Assembly: GCF_028583425.1 (NCBI RefSeq)
Contig: NC_072795.1
Span: 10,439,001 to 10,503,000, forward strand
Length of the DNA: 64,000 bases
From: Eublepharis macularius
Lineage: Eukaryota > Chordata > Lepidosauria > Squamata > Eublepharidae
Direction of reading: 5' to 3'
Both the position numbers and the translations under genes were made by a program. The notes below the pieces were generated by a model, which searched no databases, was not told the DNA's origin, and saw only the letters and a program-made list of their open reading frames with translations. Of this stretch, positions 33,491 through 44,854 are shown piece by piece; the first letter of the stretch is position 1, and each line of letters starts with the position of its first letter.

Positions 33491-33727
33491 ATATAACATA
33501 TTTGTACGATTTTATTTGATTATCTGTCAGTCAAGTGGTGTATACTGAGTTTGGGGGGGAAACTAATAAACCTTACTATTGGCATTGTCACTTGTCCTCA
33601 ACTGCACTCTAAAGAACCAGTGAATGCTGACGTTAGTTCCTGGGAGAGGTTTTCAGGGTTACAGGTATAGAGTTTGAAACACAATAATTTTTAATTATAG
33701 ATCACTTTGACTAACAACAACATTCAA

Positions 33728-33900
33728 TACAGCCCACCCGGACAACATAATGCCCATTCAGAGTGGTCTACAAAGTGTGTCATTATTATCCCCGCAACAA
33801 TCACCCTGTGAGGTGGGTGGTGCTGAGAGAGCTCTGGAAGAGCTGTGACTGATCCAAGGTCACCAGCTGACTTCAAGCAGAGTACGGAATCAGTGGGAGA
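33728..33900 (-). mobile_element. tRNA-derived SINE fragment
   Basis: The minus strand shows the core AGCTGGTGACCTTGGATCAG, CACCTCACAGGGTGATTGTT and CACTTTGTAGACCACTCTGA, parallel to 16119-16357. The tRNA-like head is degraded. Confidence 0.6.
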
Positions 33901-34634
33901 CTATCCACTAGATTCCTTGTGTTTTTTACAGTTTCAAGAACTGCAGTAATTTAACAGATCATATCAGTTAATAGCCTCCTTGAGTTTCTACAAGAGAGGC
34001 AGGCTACCAATGAAGTAAATAAAGAAGTTGGACATTTATTTTAAGAATCTAATTTTAGAGTTCATTCTATAAACATTTTACCATTTAAAAATGATATGCA
34101 TTAATAATAGTTTTAATAATAAGAAGTAAATAATGTTAACAATATTGTTAATAATCATCATTAATAATAAATTATGCCTTTTAAAATAACACATTGCTTT
34201 CCCTTTAATCATTCTGTGAATCGATACAGCTGTTTTTGTAGCCCCACATGTGTTTACAGAATACCATGAGTGGCTGCCCTTCTTTGACCAGCACCTCTTG
34301 TAGCTAGTTATTTTTTCCACCATCCCTTGCCCTGTTTTGTAAAAATACAGTGTTAGTACTCATTCCAGTTTCTAAGCTTTATAACCATTAAATACAAACA
34401 CACACACACACACACACACACAACACCCGACATTCAATTTCTTTTTCATTACCAGGACTAGGCGATAGGGCTCATAATTTTCCATTTTAATTGGTGTTTT
34501 AGCTATCAGTGAAGACTTTTATTTAGGCAGCTTTCTAACTGGATTCCATTTTGTTTAATCACATGGAGTGTCAGTCCAGGGAAAGTCTGCTAGCTCTTAC
34601 TTAACACTTGGAGTGGGAGGTGAAACTGTTTATG
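33901..34634. other. AT-rich unassigned sequence with a (CA)n run
   Basis: A CA microsatellite lies at about 34400-34423. TAATAATAA-rich sequence occurs at 34100-34175. No exon is recognised. Confidence 0.5.
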
Positions 34635-34642
34635 CTGGATAC

Positions 34643-35368
34643 TAGAGATGGTCACGAACAGAAAACAAACAAACATGATGTTCGTTGTCCATTGACATCC
34701 AGGAACAGGGACTCACGAACAACCACAAATATGGCCCTGTTCACGAACATGTTCATGGTTGGCTGTTTGTGGGGACCAGCAGGCTCTCCTCCAGCCATCA
34801 TCCAAGTCAAGATTCTTACTGCACCACTCTCAGAAACCTGAACAGGCACCAGGAAAGGTACCAATAATCAATAATAGCTTGGCCCAGAGCCTGGCAGCAG
34901 CCCTGGTACTTGAAGGGATAGATCCCTATCCCACCACACAAAGAAAATTCAAGCTCCAATGCACTCTCTCTATCAAAATGCCAACAGCAGCTGTCTCTCT
35001 CTCTCCACTGTCTGCAAATTTAGCCAGAGCGGGGAGCCCACCTCCCCCCTGCTCTTTGCTCCTTTGTAACGAATTTGGAGGTCCACACTTGAAAGGCAGA
35101 CGTGCCTATCAAGCTAAATTGGGCTTAGATTGGGGTTTCCAGGGCAACAGCAGGAGTTCAGACAGAGTTCAGACAATCCCTGCCCAAGTTGCCAAGGGAA
35201 TTGATTGCATGTGCCAGACTGTCTGGCTTGACGAACAGCAACGAACAAGTCTTGCAACAACCACCTGTTTGTTTAGAAAGGGGCCTCACAAACAGCTTGT
35301 TCGCGAACAGCAGATTCGGCTGTTCGTGGCTTTTTTTTTGTTCTTATTGCTGTTCATGCCCATCTCTA
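34643..35368. mobile_element. hAT non-autonomous element, 726 bp, complete
   Basis: The ends are TAGAGATGGTCACGAACAG and CTGTTCATGCCCATCTCTA, with a perfect 8-bp duplication CTGGATAC (34635-34642, 35369-35376). The interior carries AGCCTGGCAGCAGCCCTGG and the same subterminal blocks as 19418-20489 and 46270-49425. An ordinary-looking open frame of 214 codons crosses it, but only because the element lacks stops in that frame. It encodes no transposase. Confidence 0.9.
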
Positions 35369-35927
35369 CTGGATACTTGAATGAGAATGTGATCACCTGC
35401 TGAACTTACCCTGAACACACATCTCATTTTCATACAAGTTGCGTCCTCCGCTCCTATCACTTCAATTTGAATGTTCAGTGTTCAACTTAAAACTTTGTAT
35501 TAAGCACGTTTGTGCCTGTCCAGTAGCTGCTTATTTTCCAGAACCATGATGCTCCCCAGAAAAATAACCACACCTCTCATAAAGCAGTGTGAGAACACTC
35601 ACATAAACATTTATTCCCAATAAGGACAATTATACTGTCTTTCTTTTTAGTTTTGAATGTGGGCCATTATGCCACCTGCTGAGACTTTACAGTGCATTTT
35701 TTTTAAGGGTTAACTCCTCCTTTCCCTTCTCCTTTTAGGAGCTGTCTGAAATCTCCCTTCCCTGCTCACTTCAGAGAATGACAAGGCAGATCTGGATAAG
35801 ATAGCAGTGTGAAAGTCACATTCCTTGGCTTCGGTGGTGGAAGACTTATTATTTGTGGGGAAATCAAGCAAAAGCTGGCAGAGGAAGAGCATTCAAGGAA
35901 AAGACTGAGAAAGAGAAGGTGGGAATA

Positions 35928-36095
35928 ATGTGGGTGGTACAGGCAATTTTGCTTTCTCTGCTGGCTTGCCTCCTGGTTCATCTCAGAAAATCATTCCAGT
36001 CACAGAAGTTGTACCCTCCAGGGCCTCTTTGGGTTCCTTTTATTGGAAGTGTCTGGCGATTAAGATTCAAAGTGTCTAAAGATTCCTTCATTGAG
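35928..36095 (+). CDS. CYP2J: Cytochrome P450 family 2 gene, exon 1
   Basis: A 56-codon first exon with ATG at 35928-35930. An upstream in-frame ATG at 35853 would add 25 residues before the anchor and is less likely. The protein begins MWVVQAILLSLLACLLVHL, a signal-anchor for the ER membrane, followed by basic RKSFQSQK and the YPPGP hinge (residues 29-33). It ends IE at a GTATGT donor in phase 0. It joins in frame to exon 2 at 45781 through a 9.7-kb intron. The product is a haem monooxygenase that oxidises lipophilic substrates such as fatty acids or foreign compounds, using electrons from P450 reductase. The CYP2J assignment rests on recalled similarity; another CYP2 subfamily is possible. 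Confidence 0.82.
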
Positions 36096-36859
36096 GTATG
36101 TACACGAAGGAAGTAAACAGTTTCCAACTATTTTGTGTGTGGATGGATGTAAAGCTCCGTCAAGCTGCGGCTAACTTGCCGTGATGATAGCAAGGGAATT
36201 TCAGGATGAGTAGCGGAGATAGTTTGTCATTGCCTTCCTCTGCAGTCTTCCTCGGTGGTCTCACCATCAAAGTACCAACCCTGCATAGCTTTTGGTATCT
36301 TATGAGATCAGGCTATACCATGCTTCCTGCTCTCCCCCATCATTTTCTGTTCAAGTTTTATGTTTAATGTAGAAATTTAGAGTCATGAAATTCAGGATTA
36401 CTGTACAAATGGGTCCAGATCTAATTGGAAGTACCAGATCTAAACTATATAACAAGAGAAATCAGAGAGTATATTATAAGAGCTGTAATTAAGATGTTGG
36501 AGCACCAAGATAGCTAGGAGAAAAATATCTCTTTGCGGGGAAAACTGGTTATTGCAAGAAAAAGGAACAAGTCTGAACTGAAAGAAACAGCTTTGTTTAA
36601 GAACCTGCCTGGAAGAACAGTTGAGTTAGGTTTCATTGGAGGCATTTTCCCCTTGTTCCTTACTTTTCTCAAATGCTCTTGTGTTTTTCATATAACTTGC
36701 TTTAAAGCTGTTTGTGGTTGATACTTTTTTTAAAAAAAATAGTACAAACTTGACATCTTGCATAAGTCAAACCTCAATTTCTGAAGTTTTGTTTTCAATC
36801 CTCGTACAAAGTCCACATTGCTTTATGTTGGAACTGCAAGTTGAATCCTATGAGAAATG
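36096..36859. other. P450 intron 1, proximal part
   Basis: No further exon was seen. It includes a short stretch near 36200-36330 (TTGCCTTCCTCTGCAGTCTT...) that recurs around 42735-42840, an unidentified dispersed repeat. Confidence 0.5.
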
Positions 36860-37040
36860 AATCAAGTTTTTATTATTAGATATTTAAATGGCGATTCTGT
36901 ATTTTAATCCTTTCTGTGAAAATATCCAGAGATTTTATTTTGTTCTATTTTATTTTTAAATTTTATCATTATAGACATTTAATTTTTGCTTGTATTGTTA
37001 CTATGGCTTTTTGCTAATGCAATAAAGATTGATGATGATG
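36860..37040 (+). mobile_element. LINE 3' terminal fragment
   Basis: The sequence ends TTGCTAATGCAATAAAGATTGATGATGATGA, in short a polyadenylation-like AATAAA followed by a small GAT repeat tail, as in several vertebrate LINE families. The exact family is not determined. Confidence 0.4.
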
Positions 37041-37052
37041 AAATAATTTTTT

Positions 37053-37058
<6 letters not shown>

Positions 37059-37089
<31 letters not shown>
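37059..37089 (+). repeat. (TA)n microsatellite
   Basis: About 15 TA units. Confidence 0.9.
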
Positions 37090-37094
<5 letters not shown>

Positions 37095-37261
37095 TTAGTT
37101 CCATCTTGCTCTGATAACAAAGTTGATCAAAAGTCTTACATTCTTTGGATACATGTTGTATATCATACATTTCATTTCATCTCTACAAGTTCCATCATAA
37201 TTATATTATTTCCCACTAAGCTATTATCATTATAAGTCTGCTTTCTTTAATTCTAATACTT

Positions 37262-37530
37262 CTTTACTCTCCTCATTCATTTGATTGTGTTTTGCTGACA
37301 TATCGTTGTGTCTCTATTTTATACTTCCGTTTAACCCATCTATAAAATGGGGTCCATTTTTGTTTCCCATCATGTCTGTTTTTTTCTTTTATTAATTCTG
37401 TCAGTGTGTCCATTTCTGCCATCTCTAAGATTCTCTCTATCAATTCTTCTTTTGTTGGTATATCTGCGTTTTTCCAGTATCTGGCATATACTATTCTTGC
37501 TGCTGTTATTATATGGGTTATCAAATATCT
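37262..37530 (-). mobile_element. L1 ORF2 C-terminal fragment
   Basis: The minus strand encodes ITAARIVYARYWKNADIPTK and ILEMAEMDTLTELI, which align with the TAAARLLYAQKWK...YMAEMDKMTRKL end of the L1 at 24638-28417. A few lysine-rich residues precede the stop. This is a more diverged L1 lineage. Confidence 0.8.
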
Positions 37531-37847
37531 AAAAATCTACTGGGTAGAGGAAGAAAAAGGGGAGAAAGGCTCCCACCTGGTAACAATGACAAAAGCCAAT
37601 AAAGGGAAAGAGTAAAAAGGGGGCTTTAGAACTCTTTTACCTGGCCCTCTCTTTTCTTAGAGAGTACGCTAGACTTGTTTCATTTATTATTAATTACAAT
37701 AATTACAAAAATTGGATATTTCATCATTATAAATTATACGAAACTGAAATAAATTCCTCTTCTAAACAGCCTTCATTGGAAACAAATATATATTCTTTTA
37801 TTTTGCTCACTTATGTGATGTTTTATTTTACTTCATTTATACCTCAC

Positions 37848-38018
37848 CTTTCTCCTCTTCTCCATTTCCCCCCTCAGAACAGCCCTTTGAGGAAGGTTAC
37901 GCTGAGAGTATGTGACTGGCCCAAGGCCACTCAGTAAGCTTCTATGGCCGAATAGGGAATTGAACCTGATTCTCCCAGACCTCAGTCCATCACTCTAGCC
38001 AGCCACCATAGTGGCTCT
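37848..38018 (-). mobile_element. tRNA-derived SINE
   Basis: On the minus strand: TGGCTGGCTAGAGTGATGGA, GAGAATCAGGTTCAATTCCC (B-box-like), CTGAGTGGCCTTGGGCCAGT, and a 3' part ending near ATAAATGAAGT. Confidence 0.7.
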
Positions 38019-38119
38019 TACATTGCAGTTGTATCTTTCTCTGACTCTACTGGTTTCACTTTTACAAGGCAGCCAGTGTTTTCCTAATGAGGGCATAAGT
38101 AGTGTTGCCAGATTCCCTT

Positions 38120-38430
38120 ACACTCCTGGCAGGATGGGAGGGGGACCTGGCATTCACCTTTCTTGGTATGTTTGAGTGCATGCCAAGTGCACATGTGCTC
38201 CTGGGAGGGTACAATGATGTCACTTCCAGGAAGTGACATCATTGTGCTGCCGTGGGAGTGCACCCAGGAGGTCTGTTCCCCTGCTTCTCCCCAGCCAGGT
38301 GAGTGGTGGGGGGTGGAGGATGGGAGTGGAGGATCCCCCACCTCCACTGGGGGACCTGGAATCCCTAGGCATAAGCCTTATGGGGAAAGGTGAGAAGCTC
38401 TCAGCTTTCAAGATTGGCTGCAAGCTGTAG
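38120..38430. repeat. Dispersed repeat with GATGTCACTTCC palindrome
   Basis: It contains AATGATGTCACTTCCAGGAA and its complement side by side (38213-38246) plus GTGGGGGGTGGAGGATGG. Related segments occur at 41340-41800, 42195-42300 and 44855-45165. All have GGACCTGG or GTTGCCA-type ends and a CTTCC(A/T)GGAAGTGA core. The family is unknown to me. Confidence 0.55.
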
Positions 38431-38859
38431 CCACTAGATATAGAGGCGATATAGATGTGTGGTGTATTCTGATCCTGTGGGATGTGGAGAAAGACTTTGC
38501 CATCTGTTCTCCTCCCAATGTCTGCCCCGTTGTTCCAAATTTCCCCTTTCAATCTGTACTCTCTTGCTTGCCTGCTGCTCTCCAAACCCCATCCCACGAA
38601 ATCTACCTGAATGTCCTCCTGCCACCTGCCTGCTCAGATAGGGCAGTCTGGGTAGGCTACCTGGTCTGTATTTTTGCTGTGGTTTTGGTCTGTTGTTATC
38701 TGAAACATCTGTGACCTGCCTGTCCTACCCCCTCTGATTGCGGAACAGGTGTATATTCTTAACATCTTTAGTTTTTAGTTTTACTTCTAGTTTAGTTTTA
38801 GTTAGATAAGTTTTTATGGTTTTCAACTGAGTTTTATACTTTGTATTTATTCTGTATTT

Positions 38860-38950
38860 ATTGTTGTCGTAGATTAATAATGTTGTTACCGCTCTGAGCC
38901 TGTTTGCGGGGAGGGAGAGTTAGAAATTAAATTAAATTAAATTAATTGAT
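38860..38950 (+). mobile_element. CR1/L2-like LINE 3' tail
   Basis: ACCGCTCTGAGCCTGTTTGC, GGGGAGGGAGAGTTAGAAAT and a repeated AAATT tail match the usual end of these LINEs. The preceding 200 bp (from about 38640) is probably the decayed end of the same copy. Confidence 0.5.
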
Positions 38951-39125
38951 GTAGATCAGCTAACTAAATGTCACATGCCTCCTAACAGAGAGGCATACCA
39001 TCTTTCCTATACATTTGAGGCATATCATAAAGTATAAACTGATGCGGTATGCAAGCCCCTCCCCTCACAAAGTAGACTTACGTACTGATTTCTAATATTG
39101 TGCTGTTCTATGCGAGCAGGCTATA

Positions 39126-39875
39126 CACTAGTGGCCAAAAATGTGGAAACCTTTTGGGAAAAGTGTATTTTTGAGGTTTGATGGCTCATAACACCACTTT
39201 TTTTGGAGTAATACCATAAAATTATATATCAATGGAAAGATAATTTAATCAAGAATATAATACAACACCTTTTATGAAGGAAATTTTTTTTAGAACAGTA
39301 GTTATAAAGAAGAAAATTGAAACAGAAAAAATGAGTTATACAACAATTCTCACCATGTCAGTTAATACTTAGTTGGGTAACCTTTTGCTTTAATTATGTC
39401 CTTCAGTCAACTCTTTGTGCCATTTCTTTAATTTTATTACATTTTACAAGCTCACTAAATGAAAGAACACAAAACAAACAAACCAACTTGATAGCAATCA
39501 CATAGCACACTCTCAGCTCCAATACATGACATCAATAGCTGAATCCTACTGTGACCTGATTGGCTCATTGCCAAAACAAGACAACACTTGATTGGCTCTC
39601 TAAAGACTCATGCTCATTGGCTACATTCAAATGAAGGAAAGCTACTTCATATCAACCTAAGCAAGTTGTGCTTCCTTTTCCTGGTTATTTGGCTATAACA
39701 TTTGATAGAATACAGATAATTGAACAAACATTGTTGCATTACATTCTTGATTAAATTATCTTTCCATTGATATATAATCTTATGGTATTACTCCCCAAAA
39801 AAGATGGTGTTATGAGCCATCAAACCTCAAAAATGCACTTTTTCCAAAAGGTTTCCACAATTTGGGCCACTAGTG
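39126..39875. mobile_element. Tc1/mariner-type element with long inverted ends, 750 bp
   Basis: It starts CACTAGTGGCCAAAAATGTG and ends with the near-complement CACAATTTGGGCCACTAGTG, with TA on both sides (39124-39125, 39876-39877). The inverted ends extend about 150 bp and include GGTTTGATGGCTCATAACAC and ATATCAATGGAAAGATAATT. The TA flanks are typical of Tc1/mariner. No transposase frame survives, so it is non-autonomous. It lies in P450 intron 1. Confidence 0.88.
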
Positions 39876-40292
39876 TATACTCATATCCTCCTCTGTAATT
39901 GCATGGTCTGCACCAATACTGTTCCCAGACACAATTCCTCAGCTATCTTCAAATCCCTAGGAACTTTCAGAGTCAAACTGATTCCTTTAGTCTGCACCAG
40001 ACTTCTTTTGCCCTTCGCCCAGGTGCAAGACCAGGGCTTCAGGACAACTAGCCACAGCCTCCTGTGTTTTCATAAAGGAATAGCTGGTCTGATCTTTTTG
40101 CTTCACAGGATATCTGCAAATACCCCAAGGGGAGAGACTTACGTTAGGATTTTTTTACATTGACCCCTCCAAGTCTTTTAGGTCAGGCCTCCGAGCTTGC
40201 AGCAGCCATATCTGGCCCTGATGATATGGCCTAGGGAGTTACAAAGTCAGGAGTTCATTAAACACCTGAAGGCCTGTGCAACAATTGACTAC

Positions 40293-40345
40293 ATGCGAGT
40301 TTGGTGTAGTGATTAAGAGCAGCAGGACTCTAATCTGGTTTGATT
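40293..40345 (+). mobile_element. tRNA-derived SINE head fragment
   Basis: GTTTGGTGTAGTGATTAAGA plus GGTTTGATTC, only the promoter part of the SINE. It directly precedes the LINE fragment. Confidence 0.55.
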
Positions 40346-40349
40346 CTGG

Positions 40350-41260
40350 ACTTAGAAAAAGTCCATGCTTCTTTCTGGTTCCTCCTGGATCTCTCTGCAG
40401 CCTTTGACACAGTAGATCATACTATCCTCTTGATAAGTCTGGAGCCAGCAGTAGGTCTGGTTTAAATTGTTACTCATGGAATGACTGAAGGTTACTGTTG
40501 GAGACCAGCTATTTTCTGGGTGGGAGCTATCATGCAGGCTTCTGCAGGGTGCAATCTTATTCCCCATATTGCTCAACAGTTATGTAAAGCCTTTAGCATA
40601 ATTCATTCGTAACCATGGAATTGGATGTTTTCGATATGTGGATGACACCCAGCTCTGTATCTCTCTATGCAAATCCCCTAGTAATGCGGTAGAGGTTTTA
40701 AATTGGGGCCTAACAGCTGCTGTCAAATGGCTGAAATAGAATCAATTGAACCTGAAACCAGATAAGACAGAAGTGATGCTGGTTGGGAAAACAGAAATCT
40801 TGAAGGACATGGTGCTCTCTGCTTTCAGTGGGGTCCAGCTGACCCTGGCAGACTTGTTTAAGAGGCTGGAGTTGTTGTGGACCAAACACTGCCACTAAAG
40901 AAGCAAGTTAATGCAGTTGTAAAAAATGCTTTCCAGAGTCTAGTCCAGAAGATAGACCCCTATCAACCCAGCTGATCCGGCCACCTAGATCAACAGCATG
41001 GTAGTACTGACTGTAGTAATGCCCTTTACATAGGTCTCCCCTCAAAGTCAACTTGGAGACTCCAGTTGGTACAAAATGTCACCACTTGATTATTATCAGG
41101 AGCTAGGCAGAGAACACATATTACTCCCATTGGCTACTATTAGTTAAAGGGCTCAGTTCAAGGTATTGGCTGTCATATGCAAAGCCTTTCCATGGCTTTG
41201 GTCCCTCATCTCTATGGGACCGTCTGTTTACTTATGCCTAACCATGGCAGCTTTACTCAT
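40350..41260 (+). mobile_element. CR1/L2-type LINE reverse-transcriptase fragment
   Basis: Translation across frameshifts gives LDLSAAFDTVDHTIL (the catalytic block), then a WWTGD-like degraded region, YVDDTQLCIS (the YxDD active-site block), WLKxNQLNLKPDKTEVMLVG, and a C-terminal VICKAFPWLWSLISMG. These are characteristic of CR1/L2 polymerases. Many stops and indels show that it is old and inactive. Confidence 0.85.
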
Positions 41261-41339
41261 TTGGGCTTCACATAGAAAGTGAAAAGAATGAGGAATAAGC
41301 CTGCTCTGCATGGAACCCCACAGGACAAATTCCACAGTG

Positions 41340-41800
41340 ATGATAACTGTTCCATATCTGGGAAGTGACATCATCACGCAGCCACCCTGGGAGTGCACCC
41401 ATGCTCTGCAGGGGGACGAATCGGCCCAATTCGGACCCAATTCAGCTGGATTCGAGTCAGATTCAGGACAAATCAGCTCAGATTGGGCCACTGCAAGCAT
41501 TCCCATGCTCCACAGTGACCCGATCTGGGTTGATTCAGGCCCAATCTGGGCCCATTTCAGGCAGATTCGGACCCAAATCAGCCTGTATCGGGCCACTGTG
41601 AAGTGCAGGAGCACTCCCACACTTTGCAGTGGCCTGATCAGGTCTGAAACGGGCCAAATCCAGGAGGCTGCAGCACATGGGAGTGTGTCACGCTGACTGG
41701 GAGGGTGCACAGAAGCTGTGTCCCCTGCCATCCAGGTAAGTGGGAGTGGGAGGTGGAGGATGGCATCCCTTGCTCATACTTTGTAAGTCACCTTGGGCAT
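41340..41800. repeat. Dispersed repeat, GGCCCAATTCGGACCC-rich
   Basis: Internal short repeats such as GATTCGGACCCAA and GATTCAGGCCCAA, with GGAAGTGACATCATCACGCA at the left. It shares the CTTCC/GGAAGTGACATCAT block with 38120-38430 and resembles the interior of the CAGGG MITE at 21411-21842. Confidence 0.5.
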
Positions 41801-42388
41801 TATTGACATTCCAATATTTTAAATAATTAAATGTCTACTGTTGATCAAATTTATCTGAATTTAGCCCTTTATTTTTCCTCGATCTCCTACAGTATTTCAG
41901 TTTTGTCAACAGTGCATTCTGCCAAATGTTGTTAAGCCATTTGTTACCAAATGGTGGTTCCTTTTTCCTACAATTACCACTTTTGTGACTGTAATCAACT
42001 TCGGGGCTGGCTCAATGTCTGAGGAAGAGCCATGTTCTTTAAGAGAGCTTAATGACATCAGTTTTGCTTCTAAGGGAACGTTACGTCCCCACATTTGATT
42101 AATAAATTGAATAATATGTAGCTCAAAAAGTTGAATGTGGTGCATGTTCAGAAGACGTGCATCAGATCCGAATTTATCATTCCACATCTCCACTAAGGGT
42201 TGCCAAGTCCCTTTACCCTCCCAGCGGGAGTGGGGGGATCTGGTACTTAACTCATGCTGTCTCCATGTCTTCTAGGAAGTAACATCATCATGTTGGCCAA
42301 GGGAATGATCTGTTTGGGGCCAAAATTGGCCCCAGAAAAGCATGGAAGCATGCCTATGGCCAGTGCGACAACGTCATTTCAGGAACTG
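41801..42388. other. P450 intron 1 sequence
   Basis: No exon is recognised. It ends with another short member of the GTTGCCAAGTCCC repeat at 42195-42300. Confidence 0.4.
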
Positions 42389-42509
42389 TGGGCCAAGCTA
42401 CACATGACGAATGACACTTGAACGGCAAGTGGATTGAGTGGAGGGCAAGTGAACAGGGAGAAATACACTTGCCGTTCAAGTGTCATTCGTCATGTGTAGC
42501 TTGGCCCTG
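42389..42509. repeat. 121-bp palindromic foldback MITE
   Basis: The same element as 11451-11571: GGGCCAAGCTACACATGACG arms around an AGTGGATTGAGTGGAGG centre. The arms match almost perfectly. Confidence 0.85.
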
Positions 42510-43560
42510 TGTTCCTTGGGTGCCTCCCAGTGGTGAGCGACCTCCAGGGGGCTTGCTAACTCCTGCTGGTCACTGGCAGATCAGCAGGCAATGGGGCAAA
42601 CCCCCGGGAAGTTGCTCACCACGTGCGGGCCCCTGGGAACCCTATCCCCAATTGCTTGTGCATATGTTCTGTCAAATCTCAACCAACTTACAGCCACCCC
42701 AGTAAGGACTTTCAAAACAAGTGAGAAGCAGAAGTGTTTTGCCAGTGCCTCCCTCTGCAGAGTCTTCCTTGATTGTCTCCCATCCAAGTTCCGACCCTGC
42801 TTAGCTTCTGCGATCTGACGAGATCGGGCTATACCCTGCCACCTTCTCTCCCCTCTCTAACACTAACCCTGAGAATTTCTATATAGTACTGCCAACTTGT
42901 AATGTTATTTTCCTACATAAAAAGCTTCATTGGGCCATTCTCAAACATCAAGCCTCTGTTAAAGGGGCAAGCCAGTTTCCTCCAGACCTGTTGGCAAGTC
43001 TGTTAATCTGTCCCACTTCTGTATCAAAATATTAATAGGTGCCATTTACCTGGATTTTCTACCTAAAGAAGCATAACATTTGATAGGGAAGGATGATATT
43101 AGAGGTTATGAGACTTCTGCAGAACTAGGGGGCCTAATCCTGGTAGAGAAATTCCTGGAAATTTGAAAGGTGGAACCTGGGGAGGGAGGTCAGCTGGGTA
43201 TAATGCCACGAAGTCCACATTTGAAAGCTATAATTTTCTCCAGGGGAACTAAACTTCCACAGCTGAAGACTAATCCTAATAGTTAATTAGTGTAATAAAG
43301 AAATAGTAGATTTATGATTCTCTTAATCACTGACCGACAAGTGCCCAATTTCATAACTTTGTTTTAAGAAATTAATGAGCATCATCAACATGTATTCTAA
43401 GAGCAGCTGTTTGCATATCTTTATTATCGCTTTGGGCCCAATCATTTTATTTAGAGCACAAACATGTTCATTAGCAAGATTTATGTCTGTTTCTAGTTAC
43501 ACCATTTACATTACATTTTATAAAAAGGGTAATGAAAAGGGCTAATTATGCTTCTCCAGC
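42510..43560. other. P450 intron 1 sequence
   Basis: No exon was seen. A dispersed fragment at about 42730-42840 (CTTCCTTGATTGTCTCCCAT...) is shared with about 36230-36330. Confidence 0.4.
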
Positions 43561-43599
43561 CCTCTGACAGCGGGCAGAGCCAGCGCAGCACAGGAGAGC

Positions 43600-44105
43600 C
43601 AGTGCCACCCCCTTTGCTGTCATTTTCTCTTCACTGTGGCAAAAACTGTACTGCCTGTTGGAAGCTACTTTGAGGGGTTAAAAAACTGACTTTCCCAATG
43701 TCCAATACCCACCAAATTTGCAGGGGACATAGTCCTCACTGTCCTCTTTAGACCCCCCCCCCCAAGTTTCAGAGAGATTGCAGCCTGGGAAAGGTATGAT
43801 CCATGGGTCCCCCCTTTGCTGTCTATTTCTCTTCCAAGTGGCAAAAACTGGACTGTCTGCTGGAAGCTGAAGGGTTAAAGACAAAAGGAAAGCCAGAAGG
43901 AGAGTTCAGTCCTTGCCATTGCCAGGAGAATTGATTGAAGGTGCCTTAGTGTCTGGCTTCCCGAACAGCGGCCGAACGCAATGAACGAGGCTTGTGACGA
44001 CCACCTGTATATTTGGAATGGGGACTCACGAGCGGCCTGTTCGCGAACAGACGAACGGGCTGTCCGTAGGTTTTTTCTGTTCGCATTGCTGTTCGTGCCC
44101 ATGTC
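43600..44105. mobile_element. Truncated hAT element, right end intact
   Basis: The right terminus GTTCGTGCCCATGTCTA ends at 44105. The block GAACGAGGCTTGTGACGACC is shared with the other elements of the family. Within it, a segment of about 75 bp (CCCCCTTTGCTGTCATTTTC ... GAAGCTACTTTGAGGGGTTA) at 43610 is repeated at 43803. No left terminus was found. Confidence 0.7.
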
Positions 44106-44303
44106 TACTCAGGACTCTGCTAACTGAGCTTTCCAGGAGAAGCCACGGGCAGATGCTTAGCAGGGAAGAAAGAAGGCTCCAGGCCTGCTGAAGAAAATCA
44201 TCATTGGCTTGCCTTGACTCTATTTCAGAATTTATATATCCCATATCATTGTGCAGCAAAGATAGTTTCATGAGCCACTGCTCATTTCTTCAGACACCTG
44301 AAG

Positions 44304-44565
44304 AAGAAGTACAACTTCTGAAGAAGTGAGCTGTGGCTCACAAAAGCTCATACCCTACCACTAATTTTGTTAGTCTTATAGGTGCTACTGGACTCTTGCT
44401 CTTTTCCACAGTTCCAGATTGGTAGCCCCGTTGATCCAGATAGTCAAAACTTAATTTCTGACAAAGGGAGATTTGATTCTCGAAAGCTTGTACCCTGGAA
44501 ATTGTGTTGATCTTTAAGGTGCTACCAGACTTGAATCTTGCTGTTCTACTGCAGACCAAGATCAC
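44304..44565 (+). mobile_element. Two family-2 hammerhead-like repeat tails in tandem
   Basis: The first copy (44304-44410) has CTGAAGA, a GTGAGC/GCTCAC hairpin, AAAAGC and GTTAGTCTTATAGGTGCTAC. The second (44457-44565) has CTGACAA, a GGGAG/TTCTC hairpin, then GAAAGCTTGTACC and GCAGACCAAG. The first has lost G12 of the core and the second has a changed CUGANGA box. Both look inactive. Confidence 0.65.
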
Positions 44566-44589
44566 AGGAAGAGGTTCTCCTGACTGTCT

Positions 44590-44835
44590 CATCAGTTAAA
44601 CAACCTCACCTGGTGGGTACATGAGGGAGGGCCTTTTCAGAGGTAGCCACATGATTATGGAACTGCACCTTTCCTGGAAGGTGCACCTCGCCTGCTCACT
44701 GTTGATCTTTAGGAAGCAGGTGAAGACATTTTTATTTAGGACTGCTTTTAATTAACTTTCATTCTATGTTTACTGGCAGTGTAAACTGTGATTTTTGTTT
44801 GATCCAGTTTATGAACGTTATTTTATTTATGTTGT
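44590..44835 (+). mobile_element. CR1/L2-type LINE 3' coding end
   Basis: Translation GREGLFRG...MELHLSWKVHLACSLLIFRKQVKTFLF is the usual C-terminus before the stop in these LINEs (FRRQLKTHLF motif). The last 130 bp are 3' UTR. Confidence 0.65.
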
Positions 44836-44854
44836 AAGACTAGTGATCCCAGGT

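Noticed and set aside
34759..35403. 214-codon frame
   Set aside because: It lies within a non-autonomous hAT element and has no transposase motif; related copies carry stops.
35853..35927. Upstream in-frame ATG for P450 exon 1
   Set aside because: It would place 25 charged residues before the signal-anchor. The ATG at 35928 gives the normal CYP2 N-terminus and an exon length close to its paralogues.
38120..38260. GATGTCACTTCCAGGAAGTGACATCAT as a conserved regulatory palindrome (ETS/CRE-like)
   Set aside because: The same block recurs at 41365, 42270 and 44985 within a dispersed repeat, so it is better explained as part of a mobile or repetitive sequence.
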